Source: Ligustrum vulgare (taxonomy: Eukaryota; Streptophyta; Magnoliopsida; Lamiales; Oleaceae). From it: a stretch of 64,000 nucleotides of DNA. A model generated the notes under the pieces. The model was given only the letters and a program-made list of their open reading frames with translations. It was not told the DNA's origin and ran no database searches. Positions 48,765-61,542 of the stretch are shown here, piece by piece (within the stretch, counting starts at the first letter, position 1; each line of letters begins with the position of its first letter). The stretch is taken from the NCBI GenBank assembly GCA_963555705.1, contig OY743180.1:43866129-43930128 (forward strand), read 5' to 3'. The position numbers were made by a program, and so were the translations under genes.

Positions 48765-49175
48765 TAGACTTTTGGGTAACATTGTTTGATTTATAAATTT
48801 GTTTATTTATTTTTTGGGTAATTATATAGTTTATAAACTGATTTATAGACCAGTTTATTTGGTTTACCAAACGGATGCTAAATAAAGTTCAATCATTCTT
48901 TATATATATATTAAGTGAAATATATGTTAGCAATACATTAATAAAGTAACTTAATCAAAAGTTAAAATATATTGCCTTCGAAATTAAATGAAGCATCCGT
49001 TTTGTATCACTGTTTAATTTATAAACTGGTTTATTTATGATTTTGAGACAAAAAATAGTGATTGAAATTTGGAGAGAGAAAATGTGTGTAATTAAAAAGT
49101 GATTTGAGAAATTGTTTGGTTTATGATAATGTTTATAAACCTTTTTGTAGTTTACTGAATACATGCTAACTAGAA
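48765..49175. mobile_element. Two MITE-like copies
   Basis: The first lies at about 48,770-48,890: TTGTTTGATTTATAAATTTG at the left and TTTACCAAACGGATGCTA at the right. The second, at about 48,985-49,172, has GAAGCATCCGTTTTGTATCA against TTTACTGAATACATGCTA. Both have short terminal similarity and the GTTTATAAACTGG/GTGATTTGAG words of the family near 45.0 kb. Confidence 0.5.
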
Positions 49176-49789
49176 CTTGGTTTTTTGCATTGTTGTCAAA
49201 AATTTCCTTTGATTGCATAGTATGTCAATGACCATTAACAAGAGTCACGGATAATAACTCTCCCATGTTGGACTGTATTCTAAAAAAATCATGTGTAACT
49301 ATCGGTATTAAAATTATGTTTTAATCTTTAACAATTAAAATTATTTATTATCCTTATTAAAAAAATTATTTATTATCCTAAATATTATAAATTATATTTT
49401 CTTGAAATTATTTATTTATTATTAGCTATTTTTAATAATTTAAGCCTCCTTCGACTATGTTTTTGTTTACAAACAAAGATATTATTTTTGTGATAAAATA
49501 TATTTATTCAAATAAGAGTTGAAATAAATTTATTCTATTAAATATGTTTCGTTAGAATTGACAAAAATTGGATTAATATAGTTTGAAAATAAATAAATAA
49601 AATCATTGAAGTTTTACTAATATGTCAATTAAATGAGTGTGTTCTTCAATGTGAATATTACAAGAATCATTAATTTGTTGATATCAACTTTTATTTTTTA
49701 TTTTTTTTACTGATGCATAAATTAAGTAATATTTAATCATTTCTTTAATTTTGACAAGAAATTGGCACATTTTAAAAAATGACAAAAAA

Positions 49790-50490
49790 TAAAAAATATT
49801 AATTAATATATATGTTTTAAATATATGTAAGTAATACATTAAAAAATAAAATTAATCGAATCCTAATGATGGTTTCCGTAGCAACCCTTCTAAAGGACAT
49901 CCACAAAAGAAGATCTGATTGGATTTTAAAGGTTCTTCTCGCCCCTAAATGAACCGTTCCAGTGGACAATCACTTAAAACTTCCCCAAGTTTGGAATTGG
50001 TACTTATAGACATCGAGGTAAGAACTTACCATCAACCCTTAATAGTGTGTTTGTTCAAATTGACAAGCAATTTTTAATTAAAATATCAATAAATTTAAAA
50101 TAAGATTCATATTATTAGTTAGTGACGTTTAGAACAAGTGTAATGAAAATGAAAAAATATTAATTAATATATACATTTAAAATATATGTAAGCAATACAT
50201 TAATAAATAAAATTAATCAAATCCTAATGATGGTTGACATCCACAAAAGAAGATGTGAATGGATTTTAAAGGTTCTTCTCGCCCGGAAATGAACTGTGTT
50301 AGTGAAGAATCACTTAAAACTTCCCCAAGTTTGAAATTAGTACTTATGGACATCAAGGTAAGAACTTACCCTCAACCTTTAATAGTATGTATGTTCAAAT
50401 TGACAAGCAATTTTTAATTAAAATATCAATTAATTTAAACTAAGATTTGTATTATTAGTTAGTGACGTTTAGAACAAGTGTTTTATACTA
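49790..50490. repeat. Tandem duplication of about 361 bp
   Basis: Two direct copies, anchored by ATTAATCGAATCCTAATGAT at 49,851 and ATTAATCAAATCCTAATGAT at 50,212, share AAAGGTTCTTCTCGCCC, TTCCCCAAGTTT and AGTTAGTGACGTTTAGAAC. Copy 1 contains a short extra stretch (CCGTAGCAACCC). No coding sequence is seen. Confidence 0.85.
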
Positions 50491-50649
50491 CAGTACGTAA
50501 TTGTTTTTTTTTTTGAATTTTTTAATATTTCTATATCGCCAACTGTTTTTGAAAATTTATTATCTTTATATTGGTATCAACTTTGATAATACAATAATTC
50601 TTGTTTGTTGTTAAAATTTCCTTGGTTTTTTAAAATTTATTTGAAAATA

Positions 50650-50684
50650 AAATATGTCCATGCAATGCACGAGTATGATACTAG
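50650..50684 (+). other. Helitron 3' terminus
   Basis: The hairpin-like ATGCAATGCACGAG is followed by TATGATACTAG and TT. It abuts the next inverted repeat directly. Confidence 0.6.
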
Positions 50685-51479
50685 TTGAACTTCAAAATTA
50701 AAACTCTCATTATCACCGTATTATTTTAAAGGTTTCTCAAATGCCATTAAACTTTAAATGAAATATTGTGTGCTATTGAACTATTAAAAGAGTGTCTCAT
50801 TTGCCATTCTCTTCAAAAACGTTTAAATAGTTTTATTAATTTTTTTTTGTTTGTTTGATTATTGTAAATGGATTTATTCATTTTTTTATTCAAAAAATAA
50901 TCTTCTCTTCATTGTACGAATATTAATGATGGATAAAAATATGTTTATGTGGTTTTTTTATTTTTTATTTTTTAGAGAAACATGGTTGTCCATATTAATC
51001 TAGCATTTATTCTTGAAAAATGATTTCTTCTATCAATAATTTTTTATGAAAAAGAAAATTATTTACAATAAAAATAATTAGAGTTAATCTTTTGGACATT
51101 ATCGTAAATGAATTTATTACATTTCTTATTTGATCAAAAAAGTAATTCAAATATAATTCTAAACATCATTGTAAATTGATTTATTATCTGAAACAATGCT
51201 CGATTAATCTGAACATTACAATTTTCTATAAAAAATAATTATTAAAAGAATCTACACAAATATATTTTTATATGTCATGAATATTCTTAGAATGAAGAGA
51301 AATTTATTTCTTAAATCAAAAAATGAAAAATTATGAATAAATCCATTTTGTTAATGGATTTATATAATTTTTACACATAAACTTTTATATAAAAAAGAAC
51401 TCATTATATATGTTGTCTCAATTTCATTATTGTAAATGGATTTAAATTTTTTTCTCGATTAATACGGGCAACACGTTTC

Positions 51480-51529
<50 letters not shown>

Positions 51530-51804
51530 ATTGAAAGATTTCATATAAATATATTTTTAAAAGTCATTAATATTCCTATAATGAAGAGAAAATTATTTTT
51601 TAAATAAAAAAAATGTATTAATAAATCATTTTACATGAATCAAACAAAATAATAATAATTAATAAAACAGTTTGAAAATGATGGCAAATGGGGCACATTT
51701 TAAATAGTACAGTGGCACACCGAATGATATTTAAAGTTCAATGGCATTTTGGGTACCTTAGAAATACTATGGTGACAATGAAAGTTTAAACTTCGAAGTT
51801 CAAT
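50685..51804. repeat. Long-armed inverted repeat, 1.1 kb
   Basis: The left arm, from TTGAACTTCAAAATTAAAAC, is an imperfect reverse complement of the right arm, which ends GTTTAAACTTCGAAGTTCAA. Arms of roughly 400 bp each share CAAATGCCATTAAACTTTAA-like words, then TTTTATTAATT and CTTCTCTTCATT. The centre carries further imperfect copies and a 46-A run. It could be a foldback element or a MITE with long TIRs; there is no transposase. The outward text just beyond (ATGGCATTTGG) is the target of the gypsy insertion. Confidence 0.6.
51483..51528. repeat. Poly(A) run of 46
   Basis: An uninterrupted homopolymer inside the right arm of the inverted repeat. The mirrored position in the left arm has no comparable run. 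Confidence 0.9.
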
Positions 51805-51852
51805 GGCATACCACAAACAATTTAAAGTTTTATGGCATTTGGAGAGCATTTG

Positions 51853-52637
51853 TGTTTCACGCAGGTTCCCTCACTAACAATTAAAGTGGAATTAGAAGAA
51901 TGTGTAAGAAACGAAAACCTCTCGAGATAACGTCCCAATGAGGGGTGCTTTATTTATGAAGATTACAGTGAAGACAAAACACATCCAAGGGGCGTAAGCA
52001 CACGAATTATACTAAGATTTTGACAAGGGAAAGTAAAGATAAAGAAAATTATATAGTCTCATTTTTAGAGTTTGATTCCTTAATACATCTAAGTTTTTAC
52101 AATATATATAAATCGACTTTAACTGCTAATATTTGAATTATTGATTTGCCACCTCCATTTGTAACTTACCTGGAATAACTGTCCCCCACTTCCTCATGTA
52201 ACTGACGTCCACTACATTGCTCCAATTAACTTCCATGACTTCTCTTAACTGTCAACTATGCGGGTCTTATTGATGATTGACCGAATGAATCACAAGATGA
52301 GTACCCAAAATCATCTCTTTAATTCTATTTGACCTGATCGTCCAGTCGCCCTTGCATTTGTCATATCACGCTGTCGTTTATCTTCTTAGCAATCTCCCAA
52401 TCGTCCAAATGTCTTAATTATCGCCCAATCGCCCAACTCTTAATTACTTCCCAATTGCCCAACTTCCTTCACATTACCTGAAATGGGCCCAGGTTTCAAG
52501 TATTTCATGTTGGGCTTCAACCTTGGGTCTTCTACGTGTCAACATTTGGGCATATTCACAAAACCTCTTCTAATAAATCACTTCTTTTGGGTTACTGAAT
52601 TGGACCTTGTGAACTTGGGTATTTTTGGATGTCAACA
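51853..52637 (-). repeat. 3' LTR of the gypsy element
   Basis: On the minus strand it starts TGTTGACA and ends GAAACA. The adjacent minus-strand sequence ATTGGGGGTAAT is a good polypurine tract. Confidence 0.9.
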
Positions 52638-52649
52638 ATTACCCCCAAT

Positions 52650-53575
52650 ATGGCAGAATTAATATCAATTTATTAATTTTATGCCATATTCCAACGTGTT
52701 CATTTTATCATTCAAACTTCTCCATTTTCCAATATTTAGACAGCTACGCCTATTACGCTTGTACCTGACCATTTGTATTCCTCCTTTTCGCCTTCTGTCT
52801 TCCTATAAAGTTGCAGATTCTATTGCATACTCCTATCTCCCATCTCCTGTTCTTCAATCTTATACACTATCATCATTTGTAATGTGTATGAGTGATCCTC
52901 TCTGGCCAGAAGACCAACTGTTCCTCTTCTTTCCAGAAACGAACTGTTTGACCTTCTTCTAATTTTGCTGTCTGCCTTATCTCTACCTTCGATATGGGAG
53001 ATTTAGGAAAAGACTTTTTGGCCGAAGGAGATCCTTCTAGCGATTCTTCCCCTTGTGATCCCTTTCAAGGATCATAAATGTAGAAGAATGGCAAGGATGG
53101 CTTATCCAGAGCATTTCACTGGCCATTTCTTGTCTCTTGGCCAATAAATGTCCTTCCAGTGCCCCTTCCATTTATGATCTCTGGCGAAATTCTGGGTGTG
53201 ATGGATTCGCCTGCTGAGAGTGCTTCTTCGGCTATTTGCCTTTTGGGATTGTTTCCAACACTTGCCTTTGCAGCGATGCATTTAGGAAGGCGATGATGGA
53301 ATCCTCACAAGTTGCCCCGATGAAGACTGGCTTACTTCCTTCGCGGTAGTTGGTAGGAGAATAATAGTAGCCTGCTTCCAATTGCGGCCAGCAAAATTGT
53401 TGTATTTGCATCCCTTAAGTTGTAACCCTAAGTTGTATGGACACCTGATAGTAATAAACAAATTTCATACTAAAGTTTTTTTCTTTTCTTTTTGTGTCAA
53501 ATGCAATCGTTCACATCTGTTCCAATTATTATGGCAATCGCGACACCTTTATTCTCTTTTAGGCATAGTACTTTT
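52650..53575 (-). other. Spacer between integrase and 3' LTR
   Basis: About 0.9 kb of mixed composition, richer in G and C near 53,000-53,380. The plus-strand frame at 52,681-52,962 resembles no known protein. Tat elements often carry a non-coding or extra-frame region here. Confidence 0.45.
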
Positions 53576-55030
53576 CTATATTCTTTTGCTCTCCCATACG
53601 GGAGGAACATATTTCTTCAAATACTTACCACTAATAGATCTCACATGTTTCTTATTATCTAAATCCTCCAAATGATAAGCTCCGTTGGGGAACACACTGT
53701 TCACCCTATATGGTCCTTCTCAGTTGGGCGACCATTTTTTATATTTTGGATCTTTGCTACCCAAAGGGAGTATAGTTTTCCAAGCTAAATTTCCCACACT
53801 AAATAATTTGGCTATAACTTTGTTATTATAATACTTATCCATTTTTCGCTTTTGGACTTGCAATCTGTCTAGGATGTCCAATTTTAATTCGTCCAAGTGT
53901 AATAAATTTTGGACCATTGATTCTACATAAATGCCATCACCAAAATTGTGTTGCAAACCCACTCTAATGGACTGCACATTAATCTCCCTAGGTAGCACTG
54001 CTTTTTGTCCATAAGTTATCCTCGTGCTTGAACGTGGAGATGTTCTGTAAGCCCACAAGGCCTTATTTAAATATTCGTGCCAATTTTTTGCATTTTCTCT
54101 TACCGTCTTTCGTATAATATTCTTTAGAATCTTATTGGAAGACTAGGCATGTCCATTAGATTGAGCATAATAAGGTGTTGAGTTAACTAACTTGACTCCA
54201 AATTTGCTCAAAAACTCCTTCACTTGATCTCCATTCAAAGAGGTTCCATGATCTACCATTAAGGTCTGTGGTATCCCGAACCTATAGATAATATGATCTC
54301 GAACAAATTCTATGATGCTTTTTTGAAAGATCTCTTTTAAGGGTATTGCCTCCACCCATTTAGTGACAAAATCTATCGCAACTATTATGAAGGTGTGTTG
54401 CTTGGACGATGGAGGATAAATCTTTCCTATCAGGTCAATCACCCAACCTTTAAACGGCCAAGGCTTAATAATAGGTACCATTTCCCTTGCTGGCACTCTT
54501 TGGATCGGTCCATGTTTTTGACATGCTAGGAAAATTTTTGCATATTGAACACGTGATTCTCCCAGTTTGGGGCAAAAGTACCCATTCCTAATGATTAACC
54601 ATCTCATCTTTTGGCCAGCTTGGTGGGCTCCACATATTCCTTCGTGGACTTCTACGATGATGGTTTTGGCCTCACCCAAACTTACACATTTCAATAGCAC
54701 ACAATCTGAGCGTTTCTTGTATATTTCTTCATCTATTAATATATAATTGAATGCGTGTAACTTAAACTTCTTATTGCTCCTTTTATCAAGCTCTTTCAAG
54801 AACCTTCTTATTTCTTCTCTCCAATCTATCGCATCTCCATTTTGTATACAATGGATGTTAACCTTCTTCATCCTTTGTTGTACAACTGGTGGTATTATTC
54901 CATACTCACACATGGTCATTGGATTTATTACTTTTGAATATCCTGAGGCCATTTGGGCTAATTCATTTGTCATATCATTATATATTATGTTTACATATTG
55001 GAGCTCCATCTGGTCAAACTCGTCCAATAG
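53576..55030 (-). pseudogene. Gypsy integrase, inactivated
   Basis: The zinc-binding part (GICGAHQAGQKMRWLI, then LACQKHG) has lost one His (IIRNGYF where RHGYF is usual) and one Cys. The catalytic core shows VIDLIGKIYPP, VDHGTSLNGDQ and STPYYAQSNGHA. The next codon, which should be the catalytic Glu of DDE, is TAG (about 54,143-54,145). After it the frame continues SSNKILKN and LWAYRTSPRSSTRITYG, and ends with the GPY/F motif (EGPYRV) near 53,707, just after a further TGA in place of a Trp. Core function is lost. Confidence 0.92.
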
Positions 55031-55069
55031 TTCTTGGGCGATCTTAAATTGACTTATTACAGATTCGCT

Positions 55070-55772
55070 TTAGCACTTAAAATCACCAATCAATTGGTAA
55101 ATTACCAATTGAGAATTGCCTCTGATAATTACATTCTTCACCTTATATTCTGCTTGATTGTTAGTACATATCCTTTCTAAGGTGAAAGCAAATTTATAGC
55201 ATACCCCCAATGGGTTGATCAAAAGATTCAAAACTACTCCTACCCCGACACCTTTACAAGTTTTTGATCCATCAAAATATAACACACATGGTTTTAGTTC
55301 GAATGAAGCAACTTCCAACTCGATTTTCGTAGGCACATCTAAGCATGGATGATCGGCCAAAAAATTAGCCAACCCTTGATTCTTAACTGCCTTTTAGGGT
55401 ACATATTTTATTTCAAATTCAGAAAGCGCCAAATTCCAAAGGCCAATCCTATGATGTGAAACAGGGCGAGAAAACATATATTTGACTAAATTTACTTTAG
55501 AAATTAAATAAATAGTTACATGCCGTAAATAGGCCCTTAGTTTCATACATGTGAAGTGTAAAGCAAGAAAAAGTTTTTCGATAGTCGAATAATTACATTC
55601 ACATTTTGTTAACTGTCTACTTAAATAGTAAATTGCCCTTTCTCCACCAAATTGGTCCTCTTGTGCAACCATTCTGGCTATGGATTCTTGTTGAACTGAT
55701 ATATATATTTTCAGTGGCTTTCCTTGGATAGGTGACACAAGCATAGCTGGGCTTGACAAGTACTTTTTCATA
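55070..55772 (-). pseudogene. Gypsy dual RNase H remnant
   Basis: The frame at 55,394-55,771 gives the first RNase H after RT (PLKIYISVQQESIARMVAQE, ERAIYYLSRQLTKCE, YSTIEKLFLAL). The frame at 55,070-55,372 then reads MANFLADHPC, CVLYFDGSKTCKGVGVGVVL, TNNQAEY and GNSQLVIYQLIGDF. That is the second, archaeal-type RNase H diagnostic of Tat elements. The helix between NQAEY and GNSQ is deleted, and a stop separates the two domains. Confidence 0.85.
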
Positions 55773-55789
55773 CAGTTAAAAGCCTTTTG

Positions 55790-56225
55790 ATGTTCTTCAG
55801 CTTTAAAAGTCGTCTTGGTTTTTCAGCTTTAAAAGTGGCGAAAAAGCTTTCGTTCACCCTACACAATTAGAAATGAAATGCCTTAAAAAAGTTCACTTGG
55901 CCTAGAAATCGTTGCAACTCTTTTTTATTATTAGGCTGTTTGGCCTCTAATATGGCCTTCACTTTGTTCTTATTAAGTTCGATCCCTCTCTTGTGCACTA
56001 AAAAACCAAGAAAATCCCCTGCTTTAACACCAAATGCACATTTCAAAGGGTTCAACTTTAACTTATATTGTCTCATTCGTTCGAACGAACGTCTCATCTG
56101 TTGAAAATGGTCTTCTTCTTTTAGTGATTTGACCACTATACCATCTACATAGACTTCAATGAACTTGCCTATCATGTCGTGAAAAAGTAAGTTCATCGCT
56201 CTTTGATAAGAACATCAAAGTTTGG
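55790..56225 (-). pseudogene. Gypsy reverse transcriptase, C-terminal half
   Basis: The frame begins at MNLLFHDMIGKFIEVYVDG, where the catalytic YVDD has become YVDG. It continues VVKSLKEEDH, LKLNPLKCAFGVKAGDFLGF and QRFLGQVNFF. The fingers and first palm motifs and the protease are absent: the sequence just upstream is gag. RT activity is impossible from this copy. Confidence 0.9.
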
Positions 56226-56254
56226 GTCCCTATAGTAAGTCTCTTTACTAGAGT

Positions 56255-57502
56255 TTTTCATTTATTCTTCCTCTCTTAACAGACGTTCATACCTTATCAC
56301 ATTGGCACTCAACTGAAAAAGGTCAGGGAATTCCCTATCCTGAAATTTCTTTTTAAGGTCAAAATGCAAGCAACTTTGAGTGATTTTGACGAATTCTTTT
56401 TCAAGAAAAGTACAAAACATTTGCTCCTGGCTGTTTTGAACATTTGGAGAAAACCTTCTGCACATTCATTGGGCAGTTACGTTAGATTAGCCAGATCAAC
56501 CAGAGTTACCTCAGATTCAGTTTTGTAAAACTGAGCATGGAACAATTGTTCTAACTGTTGCCACGTCTGTATTGAACTTGCTAGTAAGTTAATGAACCAC
56601 GAGAAAGCTATCCTTGTTAAGGAACTCGGGAATAGTCTCATCTTATGGTATTCAGTTACTTCACCACATTGCAACGTAAACGCCCTACATGATCAGGGTA
56701 GAAACTTCTCCTAAACTAGCGAACAATGAGAATTTTAGATCTTTGTAGCCTCTAGGCCATAGATATGCTTGATCTACCCAATCAGGGCATGACTTCGTGT
56801 AAGTCGGCCTAATACAAGGACGCATTCCAACATCCATTTGATCTCGCACTATTTCGGAGATTTGATCCCTCAAAAAGATGTTGGGGTCATAAGGAACGCC
56901 TATGTGTTGTTTCCCTAACATTATCACTTGAGGCCTAGAGTTTGGCAATGGGTTTGTAGCGAAGTTGTCATTATTTGGGCAATTATTATTATTGACTTGA
57001 GCATTCCCCCATCATTAACACATGGAGTATTCTGTCCATTATTTTGGACATTGTCTCTTGCAATTGGGTTACCCCCCAAGTTTAACATATTTGGGTTTAC
57101 TCCAAAGTTTGATATGCTATTATTATTACCCAAACTAACCATCCCTCCACCCCCATGTTTGGAAAAGTTGACTGAAAAACATGGGACAAACTTGGCCTAC
57201 TAACTTACTCATGTTATCATGTAACATTCTTAGTTGTTTGGCCATATTGTCAAATTGTTCTCTTTCTCTCTGATTTTTTTTTCTATACTATGGACATATT
57301 GTAAATTTACCCGTTCAACCACGTCTTGAGTGAGTTCACCAAATAGCGTACACGTGGTTCAAGGATTTGGATCCGTCATGGGCTCATAACGACTTTGACT
57401 TTCTCCCTCTGTCCCTGGAGTACTCTGTTCCTCTCCATATCTTTCGATTATAGACGGGAGATGGTGGCTTGCTGGTTCCTTGTCGGAATTCTTGTGAGGC
57501 AT
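56255..57502 (-). pseudogene. Gypsy gag remnant
   Basis: The probable Gag start at 57,502 (MPHKNSDKEPASHHLPSI) follows the primer site by about 40 bp. Later pieces read YKDLKFSLF, HKMRLFPSSLTRIAFSWFIN, WQQLEQLFHAQFYKTESEVT and FPDLFQLSANVIRYERLLRE. These fit the capsid-like Retrotrans_gag domain of Tat elements. Stops and frameshifts interrupt it. The zinc knuckle and protease are missing. Confidence 0.8.
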
Positions 57503-57540
57503 GATGATTCACTTAGTATCTTCAAAAATACACCAAAGTG

Positions 57541-57560
57541 TCCCACTGGGCATGCCAAAT
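57541..57560 (-). other. Primer-binding-site-like sequence
   Basis: Directly beyond the 5' LTR on the minus strand, TTTGGCATGCCCAGTGGGA occupies the position where a tRNA 3' end would anneal. The priming tRNA was not identified. Confidence 0.5.
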
Positions 57561-58351
57561 TGTTTCGCGCAGATTCCCTAGCTAACAATTAAAGTGGAAT
57601 CAGGTGAATGTGTAAGGAATGACAACCTCTTGAGACAAAGTCCCAACGAGGGGTGCTTTATTTATGAAGATTATGGTGAAGACAAAACACCTCCAAGGGG
57701 CACAAGCACACGAATTACACTAAGATTTTGACAAGGAAAAATAAAGATAAAGAAAATTACATAGTCTCGTTTTGAGAGTTTGATTGATTTTCCTTAATAC
57801 ATTTAAGTTTTTACAATTTATACAAATCGCCTTTAACTGCTAATACTTGAATTATTGATTTTCCGCCTCTATTTGTAACTAACCTGGAATAACTGTCCCC
57901 CACTTCCTCATGTAACGACATCCACTACATTGCTCTAATTAACTTCCATGACTTCTCTTAACCGTCAACTACGCGAGTCTTATTGATGATTGATCGAATG
58001 AATCACAGGATGAGTACCCAGAATCATCTTTTTAATTCTATCTGACTTGGTCACCTAGTCGCTTTTGCGTTTATCATATTACCATGTTGCTCATCTTCTT
58101 AGCAATCGCCCAATCGTCCAAATGTCTTAATTATCACCCAATTTCCGAACTCTTAATTACTGCCCAATCACCTAACTTCCTTCACATTACCTGAAATGGG
58201 TCGCAGGTTTCAAGTATTTCATGTTGGGCTTCTACCTTGGATCTTCTATGTGTCAACATTTGGGCATATTCACAAAACCTCTTCTAATAAATCATTTCTT
58301 CTGGGTTACTGAATTGTGCCTTGTGAACTTGGGTATTTTTGGGTGTCAACA
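57561..58351 (-). repeat. 5' LTR of the gypsy element
   Basis: Partner of 51,853-52,637. On the minus strand it starts TGTTGACACCC and ends GCGCGAAACA. The words CAATCGCCCAATCG and TTAATTATC occur in both copies as short internal repeats. Confidence 0.9.
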
Positions 58352-58619
58352 ATTTGTAATAATCCAGTGACAGTAGAGGCATTTAACTTGATGTGTGGGT
58401 AAATGGTTGGGAGAGAGATGAGAAATGAAGTGGGATGGCTGGTACAAAGCGTGATGGTGGAAATGAAATCTATCAGTATTCTTGAGTGGATCAGAAAAAA
58501 GGAAAGTGCGAAAAATAACCAGAACAATGTCGTGTAGGACGAAAATTTTGTACATTAACTTTGAGCTTGGTTATTTTAGCCCCTATCTGAGACTCGTTAC
58601 TTATTATATTTAAATATCA

Positions 58620-59350
58620 AATATTTTATTAAGATAATTAGTACCAATTCTAATAGTATTATTCCGCTATTCGGGTAGAGATAAATTTATTTTTGATAAT
58701 CCAGAAATTATATTTTGAAAAGATTAATTACGTCAATAATCATTAAAATTGAATAGTTACGCAAATTGTCATTGAAATCTCTCTTTTTTTCTTTTCCTAT
58801 TAACTCATTCAAGTTCCAAACTATTACAATTGTAGCTACTTGGTAAAAAAATTGACCCCTACTAGGGCGTTTATTCAAAACCTCTTTTTTTTTTTTTCCA
58901 ACTAACATTCTATTAATAAAATAATCTGCGTATAACTTCAAAAAAATCCCATTTTTTAAAAACTCATTCTCCCAAAATTTATTGTTACAAACAACATTAT
59001 TTGTAATAAGATAGTTAGTACCAATTCTAATAGTACTATTCAGATAGTGATAAATTATTTTTGATAATCTAAAATTATATTTTGAAAAGATTAATTACGT
59101 CAAAAATCATTAAAATTGAATAGTTATGCAAATGGTCATATGAGTTTTTCTTTTCTTTTCTTTTAACAGTAAGTTATTTAAGTTCCTATTTATTAGAATT
59201 GTGGCAACTTAGCAAAAAAAAATGCCCTTATTAGGTAAACTTTATTCAAAACCCTATTTTTTTTAAGACTCATATTCAACTAACATTCTATTAATAAAAT
59301 AATCTACATATAATTTTTTTTTTTAAAAAAAAAAATCATACTTTTTAACA
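58620..59350. repeat. Tandem duplication of about 367 bp
   Basis: Two direct copies are anchored by TATTTTGAAAAGATTAATTA at 58,711 and 59,078, and share CAACTAACATTCTATTAATA and AAATTTATTGTTA words. No coding sequence is present. Confidence 0.8.
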
Positions 59351-60360
59351 GCCGGTTGTACCAAAATTTATTGTTAAAAATTACATTATTTGAAATAATG
59401 AGTCTCAAAACAGGTGCTTAAGTATACATTCTAGAAAAAATCATTATTATAAAACTAATTTTGTAGATAATAACGGCTCAAACAAGGACTAAGTATGCCC
59501 ACAAGAGAAAAACATAATACATAAAGGGAGAGCACATCCCAAAAACAGGTATTGGTCTATTTTCCTATCTAAAACACATTTTCTATAATGGTAATTAGTA
59601 GTATTAATTCACTATTTATTTATTATTCATTTTGGACAAAATTGAGATTTAAAATAATTCAGTTGAATGCAGATTTTTAAATAGCTGCATTTTCCATGTC
59701 CCGAAATTTCTTGGTCTCTCTTCCTCTCTAGAAAATCAATTACATTTTTTTTTTTAAATTCGTTAAAATAAAATATTAAAAAACTTTGTCAATATCACAC
59801 AAATACTTTTATTTAAAAATATAAAATGAAAGAAGATGAAATAAGAGCGTTCATCAAATATATATATATTTTACTTATTACAAATTCTATTTAAATTTAA
59901 TTTTTATTTTCCATTTTAAGTTTTAAATCAATTCAAATTACAATATTTAAATAAATTTCCTGGAACGATAAACATACGAACCATAAAAAAAATTAAGGTA
60001 TGTGTAATGTATATTTTTTGTAATTAATTGTTTTCCTTCGTTTCTCATTTTTAATTAAATATTCATTTTATATGTAAACATATAAATTCAATATATTTGT
60101 AGCGATCGAGAATTTTATTATATTAAAAGTTAAATTTATTAAAACGTGTCGCTACGACTTCACCCAATTTCTAATGAAAACGTGTTTGTCTAACCATATT
60201 TTTATTATTTTTAAATTTTTTTTTTTTAAGAAAGAAATTTAAATTCGTTTAAATCTTTAAGTCCAATTTGCGATTTTAAACTTGTCCAAAATCATCTTGT
60301 TCTTCCCCACTTCCATACCTTACACAATTTTGCCAACTTGCAGTAAGTTCTCTACTGCCT
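59350..60360. other. Unassigned AT-rich sequence
   Basis: Nothing is recognised. The text has short homopolymers and a few inverted AT words. Confidence 0.4.
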
Positions 60361-60460
60361 TTCATCATCACACATGTCACTGTCGAAGCTATTACTAGCC
60401 CAAGAATTCACCATGAAACACCAAGGCCAAAACATTCCAGTTTCAAAACACAAAAACAAC

Positions 60461-60498
60461 CCCCCCCCCCCCCCCCCCCCAAACACACACACACACAA
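60461..60498. repeat. Poly(C) and (CA)n run
   Basis: About 21 C are followed by AAA and seven CA units. Confidence 0.9.
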
Positions 60499-60987
60499 AA
60501 GCACTTTCATCATCTCACGAGTCCACATCCATATCCGCCCATACCCATTGACAAAACCACCCTCATTCCTGAAACCTGAACCACCATTTCACAACCATCC
60601 CCCATCAACAACCACCAAACCCACCACCTTAAAAGCCTAAAAACCAAATTTCCAGATACCCAAACACACTGTCAATCTTCATTACCGAGACATCATTGCC
60701 GCCCAACAGCACCGCAAGCCACCAACCAAAATCAAAACCCAAAACAAAACCCATTACCTTACCTTGGACCGCCACCCAATTGACTGGAATAACACCGAAA
60801 AATCTTGAATCACGGCCCCGGTTCTTGCACTAAAATTAGAGCCCTACTTCATTTTCACCCATCCACACAATGGAGCACCGCCAAGCTCGGCGGCACCACC
60901 GCCAGTTGGACGCTCGGCGACGTTGGGTCGAGAGAGGCCGAATGGCCTTCGATCACACCTCTCCCCTCTGTTCGTATGAAATGGAGT

Positions 60988-61022
<35 letters not shown>
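60988..61022. repeat. (GA)n microsatellite
   Basis: About sixteen GA units lie downstream of a GC-rich patch, as often seen in plant 5' leaders. Confidence 0.9.
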
Positions 61023-61027
<5 letters not shown>

Positions 61028-61542
61028 ATTTGATTAATTTAAATGTTGATTTTTTTTTTTGAAAACTATCCCTTAGGTCCCCCATCTTTCAAGGATGTAT
61101 TAAGTTCAAACCCTTTAGTTTTTAAAATATTTGTCTTCAGTCCCCAATTTTCAAAAGCAATTATTTTAGTCCCTGCAGTTTTAAAATATTTGAGTTAGCC
61201 CATTTGTTTTCTGAAAATTTTAATTCAGTCCAAAACCTTTTAAAATTTAAATTATGTTAATTTGTAAAATTAGTCCCCAATCTTTTATTTTATTTTAAAC
61301 ACTCAAATTTCCAGAATTTCTAATTAAAATTTATTTTCTTTGGCTAGAGGACGTGAACGTAAAGTTAGAGATTTGAGGTTTTCCTGCTCGACTTGAACCC
61401 AATAGAATTTGAGGTAGACTCATTCTTAATAATTGATTTTAGCTATGATGTGCATGTGAAATGCAATTATGTGATTTATTCATATGTTAATATGAACTGA
61501 GATGAGACTAAGTTATGTTCATGAAATTGAACTAAGAAGATA

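Larger units (their letters stand above)
51848..58356 (-). mobile_element. Ty3/gypsy retrotransposon, Tat lineage, defective
   Basis: The element occupies 51,853-58,351 with LTRs of 785 and 791 bp, flanked by ATTTG at 51,848-51,852 and 58,352-58,356. On the minus strand the order is 5' LTR, primer site, gag, partial RT, first RNase H, a second archaeal-type RNase H, integrase, spacer, purine tract, 3' LTR. RT before integrase means Ty3/gypsy, and two RNase H domains point to Tat. The LTRs differ at roughly 8-10% by eye, so the insertion is older than the copia element. Protease and the first half of RT are deleted, and many stops break the rest. A spacer of about 940 bp between integrase and the 3' LTR has no recognised product. 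Confidence 0.92.

Noticed and set aside
60374..60640. Pro/Thr/His-rich 88-codon frame
   Set aside because: Its length is created by a poly(C) and (CA)n run with no conserved domain.
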